NCBI GenBank assembly: GCA_937124495.1 | Contig: CAKZKZ010000652.1 | Span: 1-5,216 of the forward strand | DNA from: an uncultured Dokdonia sp. | GTDB lineage: Bacteria; Bacteroidota; Bacteroidia; Flavobacteriales; Flavobacteriaceae | Reading direction: 5' to 3' | DNA length: 5,216 bases | Shown here: piece after piece, positions 1-5,216 of the stretch | Position numbering within the stretch: the first letter of the stretch is position 1 | How the letters are laid out: every line of letters starts with the position of its first letter | Position numbers and translations under genes: made by a program | The notes under the pieces: model-generated | Databases searched by the model: none | The model's input: only the letters and a program-made list of their open reading frames with translations | What the model was told of the DNA's origin: nothing

Positions 1-1
1 C

Positions 2-301
2 AATTACTTTTCAAATATTGTAGAAACTATTTCTAGAGACGTGCATTGTTATTTTGTTCAAGCAAATAGTTCTGATTTTGGAGATTCTAGAATAACGGCT
101 CCATCAAAAACGGAGACTAAAGATATTCTTAGGTTAAAAGGAGGAGAAAATAGTGTCGTCCTTTTGGGGAAATTGGATATTAAAAAATTGAGAGATTTTC
201 AAAAAACTAGAATTTCAGGTCAAGACACTAAAATTTTTAAAAATACTCCTCCTGATTTTGATCATGATGATGTAGATAACAGAGGTACTTACGAAAGTTA
301 A
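2..301 (+). CDS. C-terminal fragment of a nitrilase-like domain protein, possibly a DRT1-type reverse transcriptase fusion (5' end outside window)
   Basis: The frame is open from base 2 to the TAA at 299-301, giving 99 residues, so the gene starts upstream. A GTG at 41 is only an internal valine codon and should not be taken as the start. Visible pattern: ISRDVHCYFVQANSSDFGDS near fragment residues 10-29, then RI..P, a KDILRLKGG segment, and a hydrophobic strand ending in LDI..LRDFQ. In carbon-nitrogen hydrolases the same order occurs at the domain end: a helix, a strand to 'xxN', then 'GxSxI.xP', then a final strand and 'D...LR'. The catalytic Glu-Lys-Cys residues would lie upstream and cannot be seen. 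From memory, this version (GDSRI, KDIL+.KGG, LREFQ) resembles the nitrilase domain at the C-terminus of UG1/DRT1 defence reverse transcriptases. The tail is acidic and unstructured-looking (DFDHDDVDNR). Only 4 bp separate it from hsdR, so the two are probably cotranscribed. A stand-alone amidohydrolase is the alternative. Confidence 0.55.
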   Translation, partial: NYFSNIVETISRDVHCYFVQANSSDFGDSRITAPSKTETKDILRLKGGENSVVLLGKLDIKKLRDFQKTRISGQDTKIFKNTPPDFDHDDVDNRGTYES

Positions 302-305
302 AAAA

Positions 306-3300
306 ATGAGACAAACACCCTCTTTTAAAGAAGATCATAGTTCTCAGATTCCCGCGTTACAATTGCTTATAAATATGGGATATACGTACCTTAGTCAAGA
401 AGAGGTACTAGAAGCTCGTGGGCATAAGACATCGGGTGTTTTGCTAGAAACTATTGTAAGAGAACAATTACTAAACATCAATAAAGTACGCGTTTCTTCT
501 ACAAAAACAGCCACATTTACAACGACCAATATAGATGCAGCTATCATTGCTTTACGAGATATCCCGCTAGTAGATGGATATATGACGACGGCTCAAAAAA
601 CATACCAGCGTCTTACATTAGGAAAGTCCTTAGAACAAACAGTAGAGGGAGATCGTAAAAGTTTTGATATACACTATATCGATTGGAAAAATCCCGATAA
701 TAATGTTTTTCACGTAACAGAAGAGTTTTCTGTGTTACGCTCTGGGCGTAAAAATCATTATAGACCCGATATTGTGTTATTTGTAAACGGGATTCCGTTT
801 TGTGTCATAGAATGCAAACGTCCCGATATTAAAAATCCAATCGAGCAAGCTAGATCTCAACACCTAAGAAACCAACAAGGCGATGGAATCAGACCGTTAT
901 ATACACTCGCACAGTTAGTGCTCTCTATAGCTGTAAATAATGGGAGTTATGCTACGACAGGAACAAAAGAGAAATTTTGGGCACAATGGAGAGAATCTTT
1001 TAAAAATAAAAAAGAAGAAAACCGCTTTCGCGAAAACGTATACAACCTTAAAAACACGCCTATTTCTAAAGAGGTTAAAAATAAAATATTCAGAGAACGT
1101 TATGCGTATGTTCGTTCCTATTTTGATGCGCTAGCTCAAGAAGAAATACTTCCTACAGAGCAAGATTATTATTTATATAGTCTCTGTAGACCAGAACGCT
1201 TATTAGAACTAGCGTATGACTTTACGTTGTTTGATAATGGCGTTAAAAAAATAGCTCGTTATCAGCAGTATTTTGCTATTAAAAAGTCAATGGCACAAGT
1301 TGTAAAATTAAAAGAAGGAAAACGAGAAGGAGGTGTCGTATGGCATACACAAGGAAGTGGGAAATCCTTAACGATGGTGTTACTTGCAGAAGCTATTGCA
1401 CAAGAATCGTCTATTAAAAACCCTAAGATCATTCTAGTGACAGATAGAACAGATTTGGACACTCAAATTACAGGCACTTTTGAAAAATGTAAAATTCCTG
1501 TAGAAAATGCTAAAACAGGAGCGCAACTTGTAGGATTGCTACAAAATCAAAGCGATGCTGTGATTACAACAGTCATAAATAAATTTGAAACTGCGGTTCG
1601 AAAAATACCAACACCTTTAGAAAGCCCGAATATTTTTGTTTTAGTAGATGAAGGACATCGTACACAACATGGTACTTTTAATATAGAGATGCAAAAAACA
1701 TTGCCAAATGCTTGTTTTATTGCATTTACGGGAACGCCTTTATTTAAAAAAGATAGAAATACATTATCAAAATTTGGAACATTAATAGATAGTTATACCG
1801 TAGACCAAGCAGTGAGAGATAAAGCTGTGGTACCATTACTTTATGAAGGACGTCATGCATTACAAGATGTAAATTCAAAGCCTCTAGATAATTTTTTTGA
1901 TATAGTTTCAGAACCATTATCAGAGCCAGAAAAAGTAGATTTAAAAAAGAAATTTAGTCGCGCAGATCAACTCAATATCGCTGACCAAAAAATATATGCG
2001 ATTGCTTGGGATATTGCATTACATTATAAAAATAATTTCCAGAAAACACCTTTTAAAGGTCAAGTCGTATGTCAAAGTAAAGCAGCAGCAGTAAAATATA
2101 AAGAATATTTAGACAAAACAGGTTTAGTTACTACAGCATTGGTGATTTCTCCTCCTGATGAGCGAGAAGGAGAAGATTCTGCTTTTGGGAAAACGCCAGA
2201 TATTGTAAAGCGATTTTGGCATAGCATGATGGATGAACATGGTACTTCAAAGAAGTATCAAAAAAATATCGTAAATCGTTTTAAAAATGATGATGAGCCT
2301 GAGTTAATTATCGTAGTAGATAAATTATTAACGGGTTTTGATGCTCCTAAAAATACTGTGTTGTATTTAACTAGAAATTTGGTAGGACATACATTATTAC
2401 AAGCAATAGCTAGAGTAAATAGAGTACATCCAGATAAAGATTATGGTTATGTTATTGATTATTATGGTGTACTAGAAGACCTAGATAAGGCAATAAAGAT
2501 GTATTCTACTTTTGATGAATTTGATGAAGACCAATTAAAAGGAACGATTACTCATATTGATAAAGAAATAGAAAAATTACCACAAGCGCACAGCGATTTA
2601 TGGCAAATATTTAGCGCAGTTTCTAATAAAAGAGATGCAGAAGCATACCAACAATTACTGAGAGATGAAGCCATTCGTGCTAAGTTTTACAATCAGTTAC
2701 TCACGTATGCTAGACTACTTAAACTAGCACTGTCCTCTATATCATTTCATAAAATAACAGACGAGAAAAGAATCCATCAGTATAAAGAAGATCTTTTGTT
2801 TTTTATGCATTTAAGAAAAAATGTAGTTTCTATATATTCAGATAAAATAAATTATAAGAAGTATGAAGGACAGATTCAAAAATTAATCGACACACATATT
2901 CCTGCCTCTGGCGTAGTTAAAATCACAGAGCTTGTTAATATTTTTGATAAAGAAGCTTTTGAAGATGAAGTCCGAAAAGTGATTGGAAAAACAGCAAAAG
3001 CAGATATGATAGCTTCTAGAACGTCAAAACATATTACTGAGAAAATGGATGAAGACCCAGCGTTCTATAAAAAGTTTTCTCAACTTATAAAAGATACAAT
3101 CGAAGATTATTTGCAGAAGCGAATACACGAAAGTGAATATTTATCACGAATGCAAGATATTATGCATAAAGTAATGAATAGAACAGACTCGAGTATTCCA
3201 GATTCACTTATAGATAGAGATGTAACACGTGCTTTTTTTGGAGTGGCTATGGAAGAATTTGAAGCAATTTCAAAAGATAAAGAAGAGTGTATTCATATTG

Positions 3301-3515
3301 CTGAAGAACTTGCACTTAAATCTGATGAAATAATTGAAAGTCTTAGAAAAGTAGATTGGTCAAAGAGTGTTGATATTCCTAGAAAAATGATCTTTTTGAT
3401 AGGAGATTACATCATTGATGATATAAGGGATCGCTATAACTTAAAGTTAAGTTTTGAAGATATTGATAAGTTAGCAGAACGTATTGTAGATATTGCAAAA
3501 ATTAGATATGTGTAA
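306..3515 (+). CDS. hsdR: Type I restriction enzyme R subunit (translocase/endonuclease)
   Basis: This is the motor and nuclease subunit of a type I restriction-modification complex. With HsdM and HsdS it binds unmethylated target sites, pumps DNA using ATP and cuts at a distance. The 1069-residue length is normal for the family. An N-terminal PD-(D/E)xK nuclease is visible as P154-D155, then E169-C-K171. The SF2 helicase core follows: Walker A TQGSGKS at 348-354 (K353), motif Ia-like VTDRTDLDTQ near 380, a DEGH box at 448-451, TGTP at 475-478, LTGFDAP at 675-681, and motif VI QAIARVNR at 699-706 with R703 and R706. Residues from about 720 onward are a long, charged, mostly helical region of the kind that docks HsdR on the methylase. 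No frameshift or missing core motif is seen, so it should be active. The ATG at 306 lies 4 bp after the upstream stop in an A-run, without a Shine-Dalgarno site, as is usual in Bacteroidota. hsdM and hsdS are not in this window. Confidence 0.96.
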   Translation: MRQTPSFKEDHSSQIPALQLLINMGYTYLSQEEVLEARGHKTSGVLLETIVREQLLNINKVRVSSTKTATFTTTNIDAAIIALRDIPLVDGYMTTAQKTYQRLTLGKSLEQTVEGDRKSFDIHYIDWKNPDNNVFHVTEEFSVLRSGRKNHYRPDIVLFVNGIPFCVIECKRPDIKNPIEQARSQHLRNQQGDGIRPLYTLAQLVLSIAVNNGSYATTGTKEKFWAQWRESFKNKKEENRFRENVYNLKNTPISKEVKNKIFRERYAYVRSYFDALAQEEILPTEQDYYLYSLCRPERLLELAYDFTLFDNGVKKIARYQQYFAIKKSMAQVVKLKEGKREGGVVWHTQGSGKSLTMVLLAEAIAQESSIKNPKIILVTDRTDLDTQITGTFEKCKIPVENAKTGAQLVGLLQNQSDAVITTVINKFETAVRKIPTPLESPNIFVLVDEGHRTQHGTFNIEMQKTLPNACFIAFTGTPLFKKDRNTLSKFGTLIDSYTVDQAVRDKAVVPLLYEGRHALQDVNSKPLDNFFDIVSEPLSEPEKVDLKKKFSRADQLNIADQKIYAIAWDIALHYKNNFQKTPFKGQVVCQSKAAAVKYKEYLDKTGLVTTALVISPPDEREGEDSAFGKTPDIVKRFWHSMMDEHGTSKKYQKNIVNRFKNDDEPELIIVVDKLLTGFDAPKNTVLYLTRNLVGHTLLQAIARVNRVHPDKDYGYVIDYYGVLEDLDKAIKMYSTFDEFDEDQLKGTITHIDKEIEKLPQAHSDLWQIFSAVSNKRDAEAYQQLLRDEAIRAKFYNQLLTYARLLKLALSSISFHKITDEKRIHQYKEDLLFFMHLRKNVVSIYSDKINYKKYEGQIQKLIDTHIPASGVVKITELVNIFDKEAFEDEVRKVIGKTAKADMIASRTSKHITEKMDEDPAFYKKFSQLIKDTIEDYLQKRIHESEYLSRMQDIMHKVMNRTDSSIPDSLIDRDVTRAFFGVAMEEFEAISKDKEECIHIAEELALKSDEIIESLRKVDWSKSVDIPRKMIFLIGDYIIDDIRDRYNLKLSFEDIDKLAERIVDIAKIRYV
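1026..1035. repeat. TTTCGCGAAA palindrome inside hsdR
   Basis: A perfect 10-bp palindrome, preceded by GC, lies within the hsdR codons for RFREN (near residues 241-245). The same 10-mer occurs again at 4782-4791 in the divergent intergenic region. In sequence this AT-rich, two copies in 5.2 kb is well above chance (roughly 0.006 expected at about 35% GC). It is probably a genome-wide over-represented motif rather than part of the restriction gene's function. Confidence 0.5.
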
Positions 3516-4210
3516 TGAAACAAGTCTTATGTTATGGCTCTGAAGCTATAGAATACAATCTCCAATTTACAGATAGAAAAACATTAGGAATTGTTGTCCA
3601 TTCTAATAGAGTTGTAGATGTAAAAGCTCCTATTGGAAGTTCGATGATTGATATAGAGTCTAAAGTAAAGAAGAAAGCTGTTTGGATACTTAAGCAAAAA
3701 GATTATTTCTTATCTTTTGAACCAAGACTAACAGAGCGTCAATATGTTTCAGGGGAAACACATCTGTATTTAGGGAGACAATATCAATTAAAAATAATAA
3801 AATCTACTATTGACAGTGTAAAATATACAGGGCGTTTTATAGAAATATATACTTCTGGGAATATAAAAGTAGAAAAACTCATTAATGCTTGGTATAGAGA
3901 AAAAGCAGAAATATGGTTTTATAAATTAGCAGAACCTTTAATAGAACGTTTTAAACGATATAATGTATGTCCAGAATCGGTAAATATAAATAACATGAAG
4001 TACAGGTGGGGTTCTTGTTCTATAAAAGGTAGAATTCTACTTAATCAAGAGCTTATTAAAGCCCCTAAAGCTTGTATTCAATATGTTATTATTCATGAAT
4101 TATGTCATTTAGTACATAGGGATCATACAAAAGCTTTCTTTGATTTACAATCACGAGAAATGCCTGATTGGGAAAAATGGAAACATAAATTAGAGCAATT
4201 TTTAGCATAA
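3515..4210 (+). CDS. YgjP/DUF45-family zinc metallopeptidase coupled to hsdR
   Basis: This is a 231-residue predicted zinc-dependent metallopeptidase of the YgjP-like (DUF45, COG1451) group. The diagnostic parts are visible. KYRWGSCS ends at S169, with W165-G-S-C168, and is followed by an ILLNQELIKAP segment. The active-site helix is HELCH at 194-198, with H194 and H198 as zinc ligands, E195 as general base and H204 as likely third ligand (HExxH-x5-H). The C-terminus ends in the family-typical PDWEKWKHKLEQF stretch. There is no signal peptide or membrane segment, so it should be cytoplasmic. The ATG shares its A with the hsdR stop (TAATG), which implies translational coupling and roughly matched synthesis. 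From memory, members of this family are recurrent neighbours of type I restriction genes. A role in HsdR turnover or restriction control is therefore attractive but is inference, since the substrate is unknown. It differs from SprT in its WGSCS signature. Confidence 0.88.
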   Translation: MKQVLCYGSEAIEYNLQFTDRKTLGIVVHSNRVVDVKAPIGSSMIDIESKVKKKAVWILKQKDYFLSFEPRLTERQYVSGETHLYLGRQYQLKIIKSTIDSVKYTGRFIEIYTSGNIKVEKLINAWYREKAEIWFYKLAEPLIERFKRYNVCPESVNINNMKYRWGSCSIKGRILLNQELIKAPKACIQYVIIHELCHLVHRDHTKAFFDLQSREMPDWEKWKHKLEQFLA

Positions 4211-4327
4211 TAATAAACAAAAAAGAATCCTTTCTTCTCAGAAATTCTATAACCTTTGTCTATTTTTAAGTGTCAGGTAATAAGAATCTCTCGAAAACAA
4301 ACAACAAAGTAGAAGTGTACTAAAAAG
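4211..4327. other. Convergent intergenic gap with no gene
   Basis: This AT-rich stretch lies between the converging metallopeptidase and DUF2188 genes. No open frame of note is present. A weak TTTCT/AGAAA stem (4231-4244, 4-base loop) follows the metallopeptidase stop, but no T-run follows it directly, so I do not call it a terminator. I see no promoter or repeat here. Confidence 0.5.
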
Positions 4328-4349
4328 GAATAGAAAAACAACCCTATTC
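4322..4349 (-). terminator. Probable intrinsic terminator of the DUF2188 gene
   Basis: Read on the minus strand, the base directly after the TGA stop begins a perfect 6-bp stem, GAATAG/CTATTC (4349-4344 pairing with 4333-4328). It has a 10-base T-rich loop and is followed by CCTTTTTA. The position right after the stop and the T-run fit an intrinsic terminator. The stem is short and AT-rich, so it would be a weak one. There is no T-run in the plus direction, so it would not stop hsdR-operon transcription. Confidence 0.42.
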
Positions 4350-4634
4350 TCAACCCCCATACCCAATTCGTTCCCTAATACCACCACTCGCACGGTGAAT
4401 AATCACGTCAGCTTTCTTTCTTTTAGCTAAAACTTTGGCTTTGGTAATAGCTGTACTCTGTTTTCGATGTTTGGAAGTAATCCGTTTATTCCCTTCACGA
4501 CGTACTGCCCAACCATCTTCATAAGGCACGACATGCTGGTGCCAAGTTCTTTTTCTTGATGTGCCGCTTAAACTTTCAGAAATCGCTTTTGCAAGATCTA
4601 AGATGAGTTGTTTCCAGGATGTGTCTTTAGGCAT
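4350..4634 (-). CDS. DUF2188-family small protein
   Basis: A 94-residue basic protein. Residues 31 to the end carry the DUF2188 pattern: HQHVVPYEDGWAVRREGNKR, then a helix rich in K/A with regular alanines (TAITKAKVLAKRKKADVIIH), and a closing GGIRERIGYG. In the family the order is likewise 'HVVPxxDGWxVKxEG', a helix, then 'IIHxxDGxI'. The function of DUF2188 is unknown. The first 30 residues are an extra amphipathic segment (WKQLILDLAKAISESLSG) beyond the usual compact domain. I chose the ATG at 4634. An upstream in-frame TTG at 4658 would add 8 residues (TIPNEHS-like) but is a rare start and is not family-conserved as far as I recall. The gene faces the metallopeptidase and is divergent from thioredoxin, so it is not in the restriction operon. 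A cytoplasmic location is likely, with no signal peptide. Confidence 0.8.
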   Translation of the reverse strand: MPKDTSWKQLILDLAKAISESLSGTSRKRTWHQHVVPYEDGWAVRREGNKRITSKHRKQSTAITKAKVLAKRKKADVIIHRASGGIRERIGYGG

Positions 4635-4662
4635 GCTGTGTTCGTTAGGAATGGTCAATATA

Positions 4663-4674
4663 CTAATATATTAG
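4663..4674. other. CTAATATATTAG palindrome upstream of the DUF2188 gene
   Basis: A perfect 12-bp palindrome centred about 35 bp before the DUF2188 ATG. It lies in the position of a promoter-proximal operator or 5' leader. It is all A/T except the two ends, so chance is a real alternative. No matching Bacteroidota -7 box (TAnnTTTG) could be found next to it. Confidence 0.25.
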
Positions 4675-4695
4675 AATTTTGATGTATCTGGTTAT

Positions 4696-4735
4696 CCGGT
4701 CATTTCGGTACAATTTGCTTCCAGCAAATCACTCA
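4696..4735 (-). repeat. Hairpin repeat element, copy 1 (inverted)
   Basis: On the minus strand this reads TGAGTGATTT, then a 7-bp perfect stem ATTTGCT/AGCAAAT around GGA (4713-4729), then GTACCGAA (4711-4704) and CCGG (4699-4696). The same blocks in the same order occur on the plus strand in copy 3 (4821-4862). The total length is 40 against 42 nt. The stem bases differ between the copies, yet pairing is complete in both. Confidence 0.7.
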
Positions 4736-4749
4736 ATGTCCTAACATTG
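4734..4749. repeat. CAATGT-CCTA-ACATTG hairpin
   Basis: A perfect 6-bp inverted repeat with a 4-base loop, overlapping the head of copy 1 by 2 bases and lying between copies 1 and 2. It has no counterpart next to the other copies, so it may be incidental or a local remnant. Confidence 0.4.
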
Positions 4750-4758
4750 TAACTAAGT

Positions 4759-4809
4759 AAGGCGGCTGAGTGATTTTTTGCTTTCGCGAAAGCATATACT
4801 AATAACGAA
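4759..4809 (+). repeat. Hairpin repeat element, copy 2
   Basis: It begins with AAGGCGGCTGAGTGATTTT (4759-4777), which matches copy 3 at 18 of 19 positions, 54 bp away. It is followed by the perfect 16-bp palindrome TGCTTTCGCGAAAGCA (4779-4794). After the stem, AATAACGAA (4801-4809) weakly resembles the AGTACCGAA of copy 3. The stem here is the TTTCGCGAAA motif also seen in hsdR. Confidence 0.7.
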
Positions 4810-4812
4810 TCA

Positions 4813-4862
4813 AAGGTGGCTGAGTGATTTTCGCGGAAGCGAAAATAGTACCGAAGCCCCGG
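4813..4862 (+). repeat. Hairpin repeat element, copy 3
   Basis: It begins AAGGTGGCTGAGTGATTTT (4813-4831), then has a perfect 8-bp stem ATTTTCGC/GCGAAAAT around a GGAA loop (4827-4846), then GTACCGAA (4848-4855) and CCGG (4859-4862). It ends 2 bp before the probable thioredoxin promoter. A further small GC-rich hairpin, CGAAGC/GCTTTG (4852-4867, one G-T pair), overlaps its end. Confidence 0.7.
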
Positions 4863-4863
4863 C

Positions 4864-4894
4864 TTTGATATGGTATTTTTAAAACCTAATTTTA
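4864..4894 (+). promoter_or_regulatory. Candidate Bacteroidota-type promoter for thioredoxin
   Basis: TTTG (4864-4867) and TAATTTTA (4887-4894) are separated by 19 bases, which fits the Bacteroidota pattern TTG, 17-23 bases, TAnnTTTG with one mismatch in the downstream box. Transcription would start only a few bases before the ATG at 4905, giving an almost leaderless message. That short distance lowers confidence. Confidence 0.33.
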
Positions 4895-4904
4895 CATAAA
4901 AAAA

Positions 4905-5210
4905 ATGAAATCTTCTTTCTCTCAAATCATCAATTCAGAAACACCCGTATTAGTAGACTTTTATGCAAACTGGTGTGGGCCGTGTAAAATGCTAGCACCT
5001 ATTTTAAAAGAGGTCAAAGAAGAACTAGGTGATGCCGTCAAAATCGTTAAAATAGACGTAGATAAAAATCAACCGCTGGCAGCCAAATACCAAGTAAAAG
5101 GAGTCCCTACGATGATCTTGTATAAAAACGGCAAGCAAGTTTGGAGACAGTCGGGTGTAGTGCCTAAAGAACAATTGAAACAGGTGATTATAGGAAATCC
5201 CTCATCCTAG
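4905..5210 (+). CDS. trxA: Thioredoxin
   Basis: A 101-residue cytoplasmic thiol-disulfide reductant of the classical thioredoxin fold. It reduces protein disulfides and is itself recharged by thioredoxin reductase. The active site is W23-C24-G-P-C27, preceded by the buried acid D18 in VDFYANWCGPC. The cis-proline is P68 in KGVPT, at the standard 44-residue spacing from the first cysteine. The KIDVDKN strand and the final FLYKNGK-like MILYKNGK strand are also in place. The N-terminus is short and has no signal peptide or lipobox, which argues against a periplasmic TlpA/ResA type. The ATG at 4905 follows a run of eight A's with no Shine-Dalgarno site, usual for this phylum. The stop TAG is 6 bases before the window end, so the gene is complete. 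It is divergent from DUF2188 and appears unlinked to the restriction operon. Confidence 0.95.
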   Translation: MKSSFSQIINSETPVLVDFYANWCGPCKMLAPILKEVKEELGDAVKIVKIDVDKNQPLAAKYQVKGVPTMILYKNGKQVWRQSGVVPKEQLKQVIIGNPSS

Positions 5211-5216
5211 CCTTCT

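Noticed and set aside
940..1134. Plus-strand 64-codon open frame inside hsdR
   Set aside because: It lies wholly within the conserved hsdR frame and has a lysine-rich, low-complexity product, as expected from reading A-rich codons out of frame.
1262..1462. Minus-strand 66-codon open frame opposite the hsdR Walker A region
   Set aside because: It is antisense to the conserved helicase motifs, with no recognisable domain and no start signals.
1647..1658. DEGH instead of DEAH/DECH in the HsdR helicase box
   Set aside because: The Asp, Glu and His are kept, and Gly at this place is, as I recall, a common HsdR variant, so it is not a defect.
4231..4244. TTTCT/AGAAA stem as the hsd operon terminator
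   Set aside because: The stem is only five weak pairs and is followed by TTCTATAACC, not a T-run. I cannot separate it from chance in AT-rich DNA.
4779..4846. Intergenic hairpins as transcription terminators
   Set aside because: None is followed by a T-run in the direction that would matter. The T-run at 4774-4779 precedes its stem on the plus strand.
4692..4925. Minus-strand open frame of 77 codons over the intergenic repeats
   Set aside because: It runs through the hairpin elements and into the thioredoxin start. Its repeated KNHSA/ENHSA pieces are simply the translated repeat head, and it shows no protein-family pattern.

Overview
The window looks like an AT-rich chromosome segment from a marine-type flavobacterium (Bacteroidota). 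The reasons are the strong A/T codon bias, A-rich stretches instead of Shine-Dalgarno sites before start codons, a near match to the Bacteroidota promoter consensus (TTG / TAnnTTTG) in front of the thioredoxin gene, and the palindrome TTTCGCGAAA, which I recall as abundant in some Flavobacteriaceae. The taxonomic call is an inference from style and protein sequence, not from a marker gene.

Layout. Positions 2-301 hold the C-terminal 99 residues of a gene that begins outside the window. Its pattern fits the end of a carbon-nitrogen hydrolase (nitrilase) domain, most like the domain fused to the C-terminus of some defence reverse transcriptases (DRT1/UG1 type). Four bases later comes an intact type I restriction subunit, hsdR (306-3515), which overlaps by one base (TAATG) a YgjP/DUF45-type zinc metallopeptidase gene (3515-4210). 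These three same-strand genes form one tight cluster that reads as the 3' end of a type I restriction-modification defence operon. The partners hsdM and hsdS are not in the window and are expected upstream.

After a 139-bp convergent gap with a plausible reverse-strand terminator comes a small DUF2188 gene on the minus strand (4350-4634). A 270-bp divergent intergenic region (4635-4904) follows. It is packed with hairpins: three copies of an undescribed-looking element with a TGAGTGATTT head, two on the plus strand and one inverted, each followed by a stem whose sequence differs but whose pairing is kept. The last gene is a complete small cytoplasmic thioredoxin (4905-5210) with its own probable promoter, most likely ordinary core genome.

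How the parts work together. HsdR would supply the DNA translocation and cleavage activity of a modification-sensing restriction complex. The coupled metallopeptidase may process or control that complex (inference). The upstream nitrilase-domain protein, if it is a DRT, would be a second anti-phage system sharing the operon. The DUF2188 gene and the repeat cluster lie between this accessory cluster and the housekeeping thioredoxin gene, and may mark the edge of the defence island.
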